Part shown: piece by piece, positions 1 through 10,607 of the stretch
Position numbering within the stretch: position 1 is the first letter of the stretch
Layout of the letters: each line of letters begins with the position of its first letter
Source of the DNA: Lithodes maja
Taxonomy: Eukaryota; Arthropoda; Malacostraca; Decapoda; Lithodidae
Reading direction: 5' to 3'
DNA length: 64,000 bases
NCBI GenBank assembly: GCA_037953745.1
Contig: JBAKBP010000781.1
Location: 62,001 to 126,000, forward strand
Notes under the pieces: model-generated
Database searches by the model: none
Seen by the model: the letters and a program-made list of their open reading frames with translations, nothing else
What the model was told of the DNA's origin: nothing
Program-made: the position numbers and the translations under genes

Positions 1-253
1 GCCCGGCTTACCACCCAGGAACTAGATATCATGCTGAACTCTTCAGAACTTTCTAATAAGCTGTTGGATGAAACCGTCGAAGGTCTGGGTGAGAGTTTTG
101 GTAGTGTGGATGACTCGGAAGACGAAAATAACCCGATCATAGGCTTTCACCCCAAGCATAATTTGCGTGGGGTGGATGTTGTGGTTGATATTGGACAGAC
201 CCTTGAGCAAATTGGAGGCGTTCCTGACGAAGAACATACTGGTGTGGGTGTTG
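1..253 (+). CDS. Partial acidic coding exon with splice donor (possibly piggyBac-derived)
   Basis: The frame is open from the first base of the window to position 253. The first ATG is at 31, but codons upstream of it are also open, so the exon may start outside the window or at a weak AG near 17-18. It ends TTG/GTAAGTA, a near-perfect splice donor at 254-259. The product is hydrophilic and acidic, with a cluster around residues 28-34 of the ATG-initiated form (VDDSEDENN). Acidic Ser/Asp/Glu-rich leaders preceded by LTTQEL-like helices occur at the N-terminus of piggyBac-derived proteins, and the window is full of TTAA-flanked elements, but no transposase core is visible. Coding status is moderately supported; the piggyBac link is only a suggestion. 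Confidence 0.45.
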
Positions 254-308
254 GTAAGTACAATTTACATTTTATAATTGCTTGAAAATGTGATTGCAAG
301 CATTTTAT

Positions 309-682
309 CACCTTACGAGCGGCTGGTGGAGTATATTTCACTGTGCCGCCCAGCGGGGTTTTTTTTTCTTCCCCTAAATGGGGTTGTTCCGTGCTCTTTT
401 TCATGCATAAACAAGACCCAGAGCGTAATACAAGTATGTATCCCTGAAAGTGCGTAAATTGAGCTTTCCAATGACACCCGAACCATCCTTCTACGATCAC
501 TGGTTGTCTTTCAACGATCATCGTGCAACACGAGTGCAAAAACCCTAAAATACGGTAATTTCCTTATATAATTACCTGTGTGGCGAGCGGGTCTTGAGGT
601 AATTTATGCTCCTAATCACCGCTCCGCTCTCTCTCAGAGCACATTACGTCCTCAAAATTGCACTCTACAAGAAATTTCCTTT
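309..682. mobile_element. Dispersed repeat inserted into the 266-1320 repeat, with 9-bp duplication
   Basis: The 9-mer GCATTTTAT occurs at 300-308 and 683-691, exactly where the flanking repeat is interrupted, so it looks like a target-site duplication. The insert matches 8844-9235 over most of its length; shared blocks include TTTTTCATGCATAAACAAGA and AACCATCCTTCTACGA. No terminal inverted repeat or coding capacity is visible. The class is unknown; it could be a decayed DNA element or a SINE. Confidence 0.6.
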
Positions 683-864
683 GCATTTTATAGCGTATTA
701 TTTGCAGACGTTCGGTAAATTTCTTACGGTAATACAAACAACGAAAGATTGAATATTTGTGCTTGGCATTATATGATTGTGGGGAACAGATGTAGGCCTA
801 CCGTATATATTATGTTTTCATATATATGATACATATGTAACATTGTTATATTATCACGACACTC

Positions 865-1030
865 TCTCTCTCTCTGTCTCACTCTCTTTGTTTGTACTCC
901 TTTGTACTCTCTTTGTCTGATGTAGGCCAGGGCACGCCCCTAACTAATCTTCTCTTCCCTCCCAGGGGAAATCACACCTAGCAGATGTTCTTGACCTCCC
1001 CTCTCTCTCTGTCTGTCTCTTCCTCTCTGG
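865..1030. repeat. CT-rich microsatellite stretches
   Basis: Two (CT)n/(TCTG)n patches lie near 865-915 and 995-1030. Between them is a TTTGTACTCC-type repeat (about 888-915) like the 3' tail of the CR1/L2-like LINE at 6180-6197. Confidence 0.7.
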
Positions 1031-1320
1031 GTCTACCTATACTGCATATGACATTGAAATTGCTTGAGAGTTTGATTGCAAGCAATTTATAGCGTCTTAT
1101 TTGCAGGCGTTCGGTAAATTTCTCACGATAACCAGGGTGTATGGTACATTTCTCACGATAATACAAGCAACAACGAAGCTTGGCGAAGATTGTGGTCTAC
1201 AATATACCTTTTTATAATTGCATGTGACCTTGTAATTGCTTGAAAGTTTGATTGCAAGCATTTTATAGCGTATTATTGTCAGGCGTTCAATAAATTTGAT
1301 AAATATATCAAAATAAGTCC

Positions 1321-1914
1321 TGTGGGACTATGAAATAGCTATTATTGGACAAGGAAAATATTTTGTTCATCCCTCCACTGGAACATCAACAACAATGTCA
1401 ACAACGTATCGCCGTCGGCAATCGTAAGATTCAGAGTCGTAAAGATTCCAGGCCGAGCTCAATAGAAAATGAATGAATGAAATGAATGAGTGTGCAGTAC
1501 TGCCAATACGTATAGCGACTTCCGCTAGATCTAGAGACCTTTACTTCGATCTAGCAGCAATGACTTACACTAGCGGGTTTGTTTTGAAATTTCAGAACAA
1601 TTTCGAAGTGATATTATATGGATTTTGCCAATTCATATTTCTATTGGTATTTATGATGTCTTACATCTAACAATATATGCTAGCGGATTTAACTTCAATT
1701 GGTAACCCTCCCGCTCGATTCGGCTCCAAGAAAATCGATAGTGGTGGCACTTTAGTAAACAGGTGATAAACAAAACCGCATGCGGATCGGTTTAGTGTAT
1801 CGGTATTATGGTAAGTTGGCTACCTACTATTGTTTATACGATATAGTAAGTAATGATAAGTAAATTATTATATATTATATATAAAACAAAAACAAAAATC
1901 CTGCAAAGCAAGCG

Positions 1915-1918
<4 letters not shown>
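1321..1918. other. No recognisable gene
   Basis: AT-rich, apparently unique sequence. A 65-codon open frame (1473-1670) ends in a hydrophobic stretch but has no family signature and unremarkable codon use, so it is not called as a gene. Confidence 0.5.
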
Positions 1919-1950
<32 letters not shown>

Positions 1951-2233
1951 CAGAAACTGAACTGAAGAAAGAGTGAAAAAGATATAATAATACAGAAATA
2001 TTACAAGCAAATAAATGAAATAGAGGGATTAGTTAGAGAAAATAATAATGAGAAATACATATACGGATGAGGAAGAGAGAAAGGGAGCACAAGAGAGGTA
2101 AAGCGAGCGAGCCAGAGAGACAGACAGACAGGAGGAGTGAGAGAGATTAGAGAAAATAATAATGAGAATTACATATACGGATGAGGAAGAGAGAGAGAGA
2201 CAGAGCGCGCGAGAGAGGGAAAGCTAGCGAGCC

Positions 2234-2269
<36 letters not shown>

Positions 2270-2340
2270 GAGTGAGAGAGAGAGAGAGAAAGAAAGAGAG
2301 AGAGAGAGAGAATACAGAGAATACAGAAATAAGGAGAAAT
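1919..2340. repeat. GA-rich low complexity with a tandem duplication of about 113 bp
   Basis: A (GA)n tract lies at 1919-1948. Two units then start at about 2033 and 2146, each beginning TTAGAGAAAATAATAATGAG and running through ACATATACGGATGAGGAAGAG and GCGAGCCAGAGAGA into GACA/GAGA repeats. Open frames on the minus strand here are Ser/Leu-rich translations of the repeat and are not genes. Confidence 0.8.
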
Positions 2341-2668
2341 AAGATAAAAATAAGACCGATTACCGAAGGAATAGTAGACGCGCGGGAGGGAGAGGCCGAA
2401 GTCAGGCCAAAGCAACCGAACGCGCCCGGGAAATAGACCAAAAAGTACCTCCTCTTCCTCACCTCTTCCCACCCTCCACACTCATTCATAACATCCATAC
2501 ATAGACTTATATGGGGAGACGAAGAGTTGCTCTTTCCAAAAATGATAGTTTCGTTTGCATTGGAGCCATAGTAACGTCGCTAGGGCGAGTGAAATTGAGC
2601 GAATATTTCGGTATTATGCCCGCTGAGCGGTACAGTGTAAAATACCTTACCACCCGCTAGATAAGGGT
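2341..2668. other. No recognisable gene
   Basis: Mixed-composition sequence between the GA-rich block and the TTAA element. Nothing in it is recognisable; a short palindromic GCTGAGCGGTAC motif lies near 2624. Confidence 0.4.
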
Positions 2669-3038
2669 TAAGAGTCTTCCCGCAGTCCGCCGGGGGAACT
2701 CTTAACTCCTTCAGACATATATGACCCTACCGCGTCATATGGCCGAGTGAGCCAAAAACTCATATGACGCTAGTGCGTCATATGGACTTATCTTCATGGC
2801 TCGCTAATAAGTTATATGATGCTCTAGCGTCATATGGAGCTCAGTAAGTCCGATAAGTTAGCTTACGATAAAACCGTTGGTGGCAACCTCAGCCACCTCC
2901 GATAATTCTAACGGCCGCAGTGTTGTTGTGAGTGTAGTGCAAGGCGGTGGCAAGGATATCGGGCTCCCGCCTCCGTAGACTTACTGGAACATAATATGTC
3001 TGAAGGAATTAAGAGTCTCCCTGCAGTTCCCGGGTTAA
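2669..3038. mobile_element. End of a TTAA-flanked element, split by the 311-bp MITE
   Basis: Outside the 311-bp MITE, the flanks (2671-2705 and 3009-3038) match the contiguous sequence 31861-31920, which is the right end of a 637-bp TTAA element. Both contain GAGTCTTCCCGCAGTCCGCC, then AACTCTTAAGAGTCT, then CCCGGGTTAA. This locus is therefore a second, truncated copy of that end, with its right TTAA at 3035-3038 abutting the LINE A fragment. Confidence 0.7.
2702..3012. mobile_element. 311-bp MITE, TTAA target duplication, copy 1
   Basis: TTAA at 2702-2705 and at 3009-3012 bracket terminal inverted repeats (TTAACTCCTTCAGACATAT and its complement). The same 311 bp lies inverted at 9588-9898. 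The interior holds three short hairpins of the form ATATGACGC-spacer-GCGTCATAT. There is no coding capacity. TTAA duplication with inverted ends is characteristic of piggyBac-type elements. The uninterrupted site is present at 31891-31894. Confidence 0.9.
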
Positions 3039-3040
3039 TT

Positions 3041-4979
3041 ACTTTAGAAACATCAGAAATCATGCCAAAGCTTTATTAAACCTAACTAAATCAAACTTTC
3101 TCCACAAGCAGGCAAATAAACTTCTAAATAATCCAAATGATAACAAAATATTTTGGTCTAACTCATTCAAATCCAGCTTCACTACTGCTTCATCCATTCC
3201 ACCATTAAAATATCTGACTGACAATCTTGTAAGTGACCCATGAGGTAAAGCTAACCTTCTTGCGGATATTTTCTCCACCAACTCAATCTTAGATGAAATA
3301 AATCAAGATGTCCCTGTACTTAATTTTGATTCGCCTGAAATTCCCTCTCTTAAGATCCACACCAGACATGTCAAAACTATTTTGCAGAATCTCTCAGTAG
3401 ATAAGGCTCCTGGTCCAGATGAAATTCCTCCAATAGTACTTAGGAATTGCTCCTTGGTGCTCGCTCCTGTATTGGCAAAATTTTTCCGTCTGTGTACTTA
3501 TACCTCATGCTTCCCAGTACCCTGGAAAGAAGCATACATCCATCCAGTTCCTAAAAAAGGTGCCTCTTCAGATCCATCAAACTACAGACCAATAGCTATA
3601 ACTTCCACTCTTGGTAAAGTCTTTGAAATTATATTCAATAATCACATAATTAAGCATCTTGAGAATAATAAATTAATCAGTGATAGGCAATATGGTTTTA
3701 GACGATGTCGATCAACTGCAGACATTCTTTTCCTTCTTACGCATCAAATCAACCAAGCTAGAGACCAACATGGTGAAACACATACAATAGCACTGGATAT
3801 ATCAAAGGCATTTGATAGAGTCTGGCATCAATCCTTATTATCGAAGATGTCACACTACGGCCTTGCATCATTAGTTCCACTAATTTCTTCTTATCTTCAT
3901 AACAGAAAAATATGTGTAATGGTAGATGGCCTTTATTCTCAATTTCACTCAATAAATGCTGGTGTTCTCCAGGGATCAGTTTTGGCCCCATCTCTGTTCC
4001 TCATTCATATCAATGATCTCATATCTACCACTCATAATCCAATACATTCCTACGCAGATGACTCAACGCTCCACAGTTCCTTCACATTTACCAATTCTTT
4101 CACCCAACCCGATCTTATAAATTCAAAAATAAACACTGCAATTTCTCTGAACCAGGACCTTTCTAGAATTAATGAATGGGGAAAACGAATCTAGTTTCCT
4201 TTAATGCACAGAAAACAAAGTACATTCAATTTTCTAACCGACAAAATCTCACTGACTCCCATATATTTTTTAATGATGTAAATATTCCCACTTCTAGTAT
4301 TGACATTCTCGGTGTAACATTAACTACTAACTTGAGCTGGACACATTATGTTAGAAGCATTGCTAAGAATGCCTCTAAAAAACTGGGACTCCTGTACAGA
4401 GTTCGAGAATTCTTCACTGAAGAGCAGTTGGCCGTAATATATAAAAGTCATGTGCGTTCTCAGATGGATTACTGTTCACCTCTGTGGAGTGAAAGTGGAG
4501 TGGTTGCATTGAGGCAGTTGGACAAAATTCAAAATAAAGCTATTAGATTAATCAATAACCCTGTAATCACACAGGACCTTCCTACATTATCCATACGAAG
4601 AAACATTGCATCCCTTGCATTATTCTACAGATATTTTCACAGCAATTGTTCCGAGGAACTTCCTTCAATTGTGCCGCCTCTCCACATCTTTCCCCGTAGA
4701 ACTGGGGCAGCTGAGAGCACCGATGAATTTACACTTTCTCCTCCACAATGCAGAACTTCTGCTTATCAAAATTCATTTATCCCTAGAACTACTACTCTTT
4801 GGAATTCACTTCCCTGGAGTTGCTTTCCACAAACTTACAATCTACAAAAGTTTAAATCCAGTTGTTACAAACATTTTATGAATGGAGGATGCCTTTAGGC
4901 ACATGGACCTTCTTGTTTTATCTGTGTTTTTCCTGCCTCCGTTCATTGTCTCTTAAAAAAAAAAAAAAAAAAAAAAAAA
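3041..4979 (+). mobile_element. Jockey-like LINE family A, copy 1, 5'-truncated, poly(A)-tailed
   Basis: Non-LTR retrotransposon copy holding the end of the endonuclease-RT linker, the whole RT and a 3' UTR (TTTATCTGTGTTTTTCCTGC...), ending in A(25) at 4955-4979. It matches 61179-63121 almost base for base, and 10060-10218 is a third, tail-only copy. Both long copies begin at the same internal point (ACTTTAGAAAC), so the 5' truncation may be shared or mechanistic. No target duplication can be identified because both ends abut other elements. Confidence 0.85.
3051..4898 (+). pseudogene. LINE family A reverse transcriptase (broken)
   Basis: The protein would copy the LINE RNA by target-primed reverse transcription. 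Visible RT blocks in order: SNYRPIAI, DISKAFDRVWH, the block usually GVPQGS (here GVLQGSVLAP) and the catalytic SYADDST box (about 4048-4068). A thumb/C-terminal region follows (YCSPLW, LFYRYFH, TTLWNSLP), ending at 4898. Breaks: CGA to TGA at 3241; a 1-base deletion near 4180, relative to 62310, that shifts the frame (segments 3382-4194 and 4176-4898); and small deletions near 3160. The endonuclease is absent because of 5' truncation. It is non-functional. The Jockey-like assignment is based on overall motif style and the poly(A) tail, not on a tree. Confidence 0.85.
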
Positions 4980-5978
4980 TGGATAGAAAATTGGCTCCGC
5001 GACAGAAAGCAAAGAGTAGTCATAAATGGTAAGGCATCTAAATGGATCAATGTAAATAGCGAAGTACCCCAGGGATCGGTACTAGGACGAATAATCTTTC
5101 TAATTTATATCAACGACATAGATGAGGGTCTCACCTGTACAATTTCAAAATTTGCTGATGATACAAAAATTGCAAATAGCGTACTCTCAAAAGAACAAGT
5201 TGACGATATGCAACACAATCTAGATAACTTGTCATGTTGGGCCCAAGTTTGGCAAATGAGTTTCAATGCGGATAAATGTAAAGTACTACATATCGGATAC
5301 CAAAATGAGAGAGCAAACTATTCGATGAATGACACTCAGCTTAAGAATGTGAAAAGAGAAACCGATCTGGGAGTAACAATATCTAGTAACCTAAAACCGA
5401 GTCAACAATGTTCAGAGGTTGTTAAGAAGGCATACAAAATAATTGGCTTTATAGGCAGGTCATTTGAGCATAAATCCAAAGAAGGTATCCTAACCCTTTA
5501 CAATTCCTTAGTCCGCCCTCTTCTGGAATACTGCGTTCAATCCTGGTGCCCTTATTACCAAAAAGATATAGACAAGCTAGAGCGAGTTCAACGTAGAGTT
5601 ACCAAAATGATACCTAGCCTAAAGAACAAACCATACAAGGAGCGTCTTAGAGAATTCAATCTATTTCCTTTAACCCAGCGCAGATTAAGAAGCGACTTAA
5701 TTCAAGTGTTCAAAATCATCAAAGGCATCGACAATATGAACTAGTAAGTACTTCACTATCGACCAATCTAATTACACGCGGGGAAACAGTTGCAAAATTA
5801 TTGGTAAGTCTTTCAACTCACACGAATCTGAGAATTTCTTCTTCAATCGAGTTGTCAACTTGTGGAATGGGCTTCCCCGAGACATTATAGACTGCAGCAC
5901 CGTTGACTCATTTAAACTTCGCCTAGACAAATATCTCGCATCAAACCCGCGACTGACTACGTTTATAAATGAATAACT
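4980..5978 (+). pseudogene. CR1/L2-like LINE reverse transcriptase, C-terminal half (broken)
   Basis: One frame is open from 4980 to 5744. Motifs: WLRDRKQRVVINGKASKW, VPQGSVLGRIIF (usual GVPQGSVLGPI), KFADDTKIA (catalytic FADD) and LLEYCVQSWCPYY in the thumb region. The palm N-terminal half is missing. At 5736-5744 a 2-base loss relative to the 14237-15860 copy creates a TAG; the downstream frame still encodes the family C-terminus (LWNGLPRDIID) to about 5978. Non-functional. Confidence 0.8.
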
Positions 5979-6197
5979 TTATTTCATCTCCCCCCTCAGT
6001 TACTAACCCGTCTGTCCCCTACTAACTTCCTAATCCTGCAACGGACATTAGTTCCAGGGCAGTAGTTCCCTTTCCAATGTTCCCTTACCCACTCTGAACC
6101 ACCATTTGGACACTTGATCCTTAGTGTTTTGGAGGACAAGCAGCCTAGAAGGGTAACTAGACCTATTGTTGCTTGATTTCCTTTGTACTCCTTTGTA
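4980..6197 (+). mobile_element. CR1/L2-like LINE fragment with TTTGTACTCC tail
   Basis: It begins mid-RT immediately after the poly(A) of LINE A and runs through a 3' UTR (5979-6170, sharing TTTGGACACTTGATC and AGCAGCCTAGAAGGG with other copies) to a short tandem tail, CCTTTGTACT twice, at 6178-6197. A microsatellite-like tail rather than poly(A) is typical of CR1/L2-clade LINEs. A minus-strand relative occupies 14237-15860, and an isolated tail lies at 10870-10945. Confidence 0.75.
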
Positions 6198-6785
6198 CCT
6201 CGACGACTGGCTAATAGTAGCAGATTCCAAAATTGCATGCCTTCAAAATGTACAACAGGTAATGTCTCGTATCACCGCCCTACAGTTCAAAGTGAACTTG
6301 GCAAAGTCCAACTTGAACCCGACGAGGGCCATCCAATGGGTGGGCCTGCTTTAGGACACCAAATTTCTTACTCTGAGTCAGAGTGCAGACAACCGTCGGA
6401 GATTCCGCAAGAAACTCTTTCGGTTTCTGCATTCTCTGACCACCACGAGGAGGGTTTGGGAGTCTCTGGTGGGTTCACTCAACTGGATCAGGTTGACGGT
6501 TCCGTTAGGTCGTCTACGGGTGAAAAGGCTTATTTTGGAGGGAAACAAGTTCTTTCTGTTGTTGCCGGCGGAAACACTATGGCGAATCCCGAAAATAATC
6601 CACAACCTGCTGGCGGCTTGGGCAAAACCAGAAGTGTTACACTCCTCTTTGACATGGACAACTCCTCCGCCGACGGTCTGGATCGATACAGACGCGTCAG
6701 ATACCCTGGGATGGGGGTATCAGTCGAACCTGGGCCAACAAGGTCAGGGTCTATGGTCCAGGTACAAAGACCTGCCTTAGCGAGA
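6196..6785 (+). pseudogene. DIRS1-like RT/RNase H fragment
   Basis: The fragment starts exactly at the RT active site (YLDDWLIVA, the DIRS-type YLDDW box) and continues through LKSNL/WVGLL-type sequence into RNase H (VWIDTDASDTLGWGYQ, with the catalytic Asp of TDAS), ending at LWSRYKDLP. It is parallel in order and sequence to the larger DIRS copy at 38600-39230. It is broken by a stop at 6352-6354 and by frame changes (6166-6354, then 6469-6780). It is bounded by the CR1-like tail on the left and an inverted LINE J on the right. Confidence 0.8.
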
Positions 6786-8262
6786 CTGGTAATATGGTCT
6801 TTCCAAGTGAGAGCAGAGGGAAAAGAGACACCGAGAACATTGAGGGAAGATGAAGGGTTGATGTTTATATTGTTGAAGAATAAGGGATAGTCCTCTGGAG
6901 GTTCCTGTCGGGTAGTAATATGAATAAATTGAGTTTTGGAAGCATTTAATGCAACAAGGTTTTCTCTACCCCAATTGGAAATAGTAGCTAGATCAGAAGA
7001 GAAGCATTTTATGGCTTCATTATCTTTACTTTTGAGGGATTGCTGGTTGGAGCGTTCTGGAAAACTATTTGAGTGGTGTAAAGTAGAGTCGTCTGCATAT
7101 GAATGGATGGGACTGAATGTACAGTTGAGAAGATAATTTATGAAAATTAGAAAGAGAAAGGAGATAGGACAGAACCCTGAGGAACACCGGAGTTGATAGG
7201 ATGAGGAAATGAGCGATGCCCATCCACAACCGCAGCTATGGAACGGCCGGAAAGGAAATTAGAGACAAAGGCACAGATGGAGGGACAGAAACCAAAGGAG
7301 GGCAGTTTGGAAATTAAACATTTGTGCCAGACTCTATCGAAGGCCTTTGATATGTCTAGTGCAACAGAAAAAGTCTCATCGAAGTCCCGAAAGTTGGATG
7401 ACCAAGAGTTAGTAATATATGAAAGAAAATCACCAGTAGAGCCAGGAAGCCATACTGGCGATCTGAGAGCAGATTATGAGAAGAGAAATGCTTGAGAAAT
7501 TTGGATGCAAGAATAGTTTCAAAAACTTTAGAGATACAAGAGATGAGAGCAATTGGACGATAGTTGGAGGGTTGAGAGCGGTCACCCTTCTTTGGGACAG
7601 GTTGAATGAGAGCAAACTTCCAGCAAGAAGGAAAGACGTTAGAGGAGAGACAGAGATGAAAGAGTTTGCCTAGGCAGAGGGTCAGCACGGAAGCACAGTT
7701 TTTAAGTACAACAGGAGGAACACCGTCCGGACTGAACGCCTTCTTATTAATAAGCCCAGAGAGGGTAGAAAGTACATCTTTAGAAGAGATTAGGATATTA
7801 GGCATAAGTAGGAGAGAGGGGGATGGAGAGGGAGGAATAGCACCGGAATCATCCAAGGTAGAGTTTCTGGCAAAAGTTTGAGCAAAGAGTTCAGCTTTGT
7901 CAGAGGAAGAAGTGATGGTGGTGCCATCAGAGTGGAAAAGGGGAGGGAAAGACGAGGAAGAAAAGTTGTTGGAGTGGTTTTTGGCTAGATGCCAGAAAGC
8001 TTGGGAAGAGCTAGAGTTGGATAGTTAGTGCATTTATTATTGATGAAAAAGTGCTTGGCAAGTCGTAGAACAGATTTGGCTTGATTCCGGGCAGAAACAT
8101 AAGAAGAATGAGATTCTTGAGTTTTAAGGCGTCGGTACCATTTGAATGCTTCCTCCTTGTTGCGGACAGCAGTAGAACAAGCGTGAGTAAACCAAGATTT
8201 GTTTGCATTAGACTGAGAGAAAGAAAATGGAATGTACGCTTCCATGCCCGAGAGGATTATAA
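6772..8262 (-). pseudogene. Jockey-like LINE family J, inverted internal fragment
   Basis: The minus-strand translation matches LINE J (10946-14236) from MEAYIPFSFSQ (8245) through the endonuclease-RT linker and RT fingers (PDGVPPVVLKNCASVL, then QPSNYRPIAL) past the YADD region to about the AKAA block at 6780. Pieces readable in one frame are 8245-7985 and 7856-7356. Small indels break the rest, and the GGCTTCCTTAAGGG segment of the full copy is partly deleted here. Both ends are truncated and no poly(A) is present. Non-functional. Confidence 0.85.
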
Positions 8263-8837
8263 TTATATATATATGTTTTTTTGGTGATTGTTACTACAAT
8301 AGACCCTACCAAGAATTCACATGAGACCTCTGATGAACGCTTCCGAAGTAGCGCCAGAGTTATGACTGTTGACATCAACAATACCCAACATCTAGGATAA
8401 ACACAGTTTATCTCGATTTTGTTGTGATTCTACGTGTTTTTATTTTACAGTATACGACTACACTAAGTAGCCTACTTATATAGTATAGTAATAAAGGTAG
8501 TATCCACATGCAGCTGATAATGACTACAAACATAATTATAAGCTGATTATTTATCCTAACAAAATAGGCACGAACATACTTGCTGACTTTGTAATATATA
8601 TATACGTTATTTATGAATATGGGTGATTTCAAAATATATAAAACAATAGTATGCATAGACCAAAGTATGTGTTCGCTACAGATATGTCGACTAACTGCTT
8701 ATGATGAAGAATTGTTGATGGAGGGGGAGGGTGGATAGGTCCGCGATGTTGCCAATTTCCCATAATGCATCGCGGTAAACATTGCGTTCAGCGCCACTAT
8801 CGGCCACTGTGGGCATTTATTGGTAGGGAGAATTACT
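8263..8837. other. No recognisable gene
   Basis: AT-rich sequence with TA dinucleotide runs (about 8260-8275 and 8595-8610). Nothing recognisable is seen on either strand. Confidence 0.45.
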
Positions 8838-9313
8838 TTAACACATTACGAGCGTGTGGGTCGGTAACTTCTACTACTCGCCAAGCGGGTGGTTTTACCC
8901 AAAATGGGGTTGTTTCCGTGCTCTTTTTCATGCATAAACAAGACCCAGAGCGTATCTATCCCTGAAAGGGCGTAAACAGAGCTTTCCAATGACACCCAAA
9001 CCATCCTTCTACGACCACTGGTTCTCTTGCAACGATCGTGCAACACCAGTGCAAAAACCCTAAAATAAGGTAATTTCCTTACATAATTCCCTGTGTAACG
9101 AGTGAGAGAGGGTGGAGGAGGGTGTAATAAATTTCAGTCGACCCACGGCGGTGGTGGCGAGCGGTCAGGAAGCGATCTATGCTCCTCGCACCGCTCAGCT
9201 CTCTCTCAGAGCACAATACGTGCTCAAAATTGCACTCGACATATGCCGAGGCCCGCATATGGGCACGTTTTCTTTAACTCGACAGATGTCGAGCGCCGAT
9301 GGTTAAGGGTTAA
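8838..9313. mobile_element. TTAA-bounded dispersed repeat, second copy of the 309-682 family
   Basis: TTAA occurs at 8838-8841 on the left and at 9303-9306 and 9310-9313 on the right. The interior 8844-9235 matches 309-682. Terminal inverted repeats are weak at best (TTAACACATTACGAGC against TTAACCATCGGCGCTC). The right part holds short palindromes (CGACATATGCCGAGGC, TCGACAGATGTCGA). It could be a TTAA-type DNA element, with the first copy truncated at both ends. Confidence 0.55.
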
Positions 9314-9587
9314 TGTTGCTGTTACTTTAGAGAAGAAAAAAGTTGGAGTTTATGCCAGATAATAATTTAGCTAAGTGAAGCTTTATTCTGCGTCGGGTCC
9401 TGCCTCATGAAGCAATGGCTCTCGCGTGAAGTGAAATATGAAATAACCTTTTAAATGCCTAAATCTCAACATAATCCCTCCCTAAGGTCATTATTAATTT
9501 TAGTAAATATCGTTCGATTCAGAGTGTGTTCTACCATAGTATATTATGCGTAGATACTTAATTATCATTGTAGATCGTACTTTAGTA
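9314..9587. other. No recognisable gene
   Basis: AT-rich sequence between two TTAA elements; nothing recognised. Confidence 0.4.
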
Positions 9588-9898
9588 TTAACTCCTTCAG
9601 ACATATTATGTTCCAGTAAGTCTACAGAGGCGGGAGCCCGGTATCCTTGCCACCACCTCGCACTACACTCACAACAACACTGCGGCCGTTAGAATTATCG
9701 GAGGTGGCTGAGGTTGCCACCAATGGTTTTATCGTAAGCTAACTTATCGGACTTACTGAGCTCCATATGATGCTAGAGCGTCATATAACTTATTAGCGAG
9801 CCATGAAGATAAGTCCATATGACGCACTAGCGTCATATGAGTTTTTGGCGCACTCGGACATATGACGCGGTAGCGTCATATATGTCTGAAGGAGTTAA
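9588..9898. mobile_element. 311-bp MITE, TTAA target duplication, copy 2 (inverted)
   Basis: Exactly the same length and termini as 2702-3012 but in reverse orientation: TTAACTCCTTCAGACATAT at 9588 and its complement ending TTAA at 9895-9898. The interior CATATGACGC/GCGTCATATG hairpins are conserved with a few substitutions. The flanks are unrelated to those of copy 1, as expected for independent transposition. Confidence 0.9.
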
Positions 9899-10059
9899 TA
9901 CAATATCTATCGATAACTTTAACTCATGTAATGAGGACTGACCTCGAGGGTCATAGGGTAAGATGGTCTTACGTTCGTCTTGCGAGTAAATCTTCAAGTG
10001 TGATTATATTTACTTAATGACTTACTTAAATCACATTACTTAATAATGTGATTATAATT

Positions 10060-10218
10060 CACTTCCCTCGAATTGCTTTCCACAAACTTACAATCTACAA
10101 ATGTTTAAATCCAGTTGTTACAAACATTTTATGAATGGAGGATGCCTTTAGGCACATGGACCTTTTTGTTTTATCTGTGTTTTTCCTTCCTCCGTTCATT
10201 ATCTCTTTAAAAAAAAAT
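10060..10218 (+). mobile_element. LINE family A, 3'-tail-only copy
   Basis: It matches the last 160 bases of the 61179-63121 copy, from TTCACTTCCCTCGAATTG through ATGAATGGAGGATGCC to a short A-run at 10209-10217. This is severe 5' truncation, typical of LINE insertion. No clear target duplication is seen. Confidence 0.8.
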
Positions 10219-10607
10219 GACGCAATACCAAGACGCTGGATGAGTTACATAGCTGGGATATTGACCGGGTGAACACAAATACTTCCGTTTCTCCACATGC
10301 AGGGGTTTGTGAATCAGAAGTGTACGAATATTTAGTAGCTATAAGAATTATATTATGAATTATAATATAACAAAACTAATAATGTAAATTATGGAAAATA
10401 ATGATAAACTAATAATAAGCCTGTGAATGTAATTATAAGTAGATGTTAACATTTTATTTTCCCTCCCTAGACTCGATTTTCTATCTATCGATAAGTATAA
10501 AAGTGTACTATCTCCTACTTCGAGAGTCATTGTATACTAATTTTTATCTGACGATATACGGTACATTCTGAAAGTTATGAACTCTTATATATAGCCTAAT
10601 ATCATAC
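10219..10607. other. No recognisable gene
   Basis: AT-rich, apparently unique DNA immediately downstream (minus strand) of a predicted host exon; probably intron. Confidence 0.45.

Larger units (their letters stand above)
266..1320. repeat. Diverged tandem/dispersed repeat, at least four partial units
   Basis: A short module recurs: GATTGCAAGCATTTTAT followed by AGCG.ATTATTTGCAGGCGTTCGGTAAATT-type sequence and then ACGATAATACAAG. Copies lie at about 266-308 continuing at 683-760, at 1046-1190 and at 1210-1300. The copy near 1100-1165 repeats its TTTCTCACGATAA core twice. The first copy is split by the insertion at 309-682. No coding potential is seen. Confidence 0.6.

Noticed and set aside
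2169..2498. Ser/Leu-rich minus-strand frames resembling a signal peptide or membrane segment
   Set aside because: Derived from the GA-rich tandem repeat.
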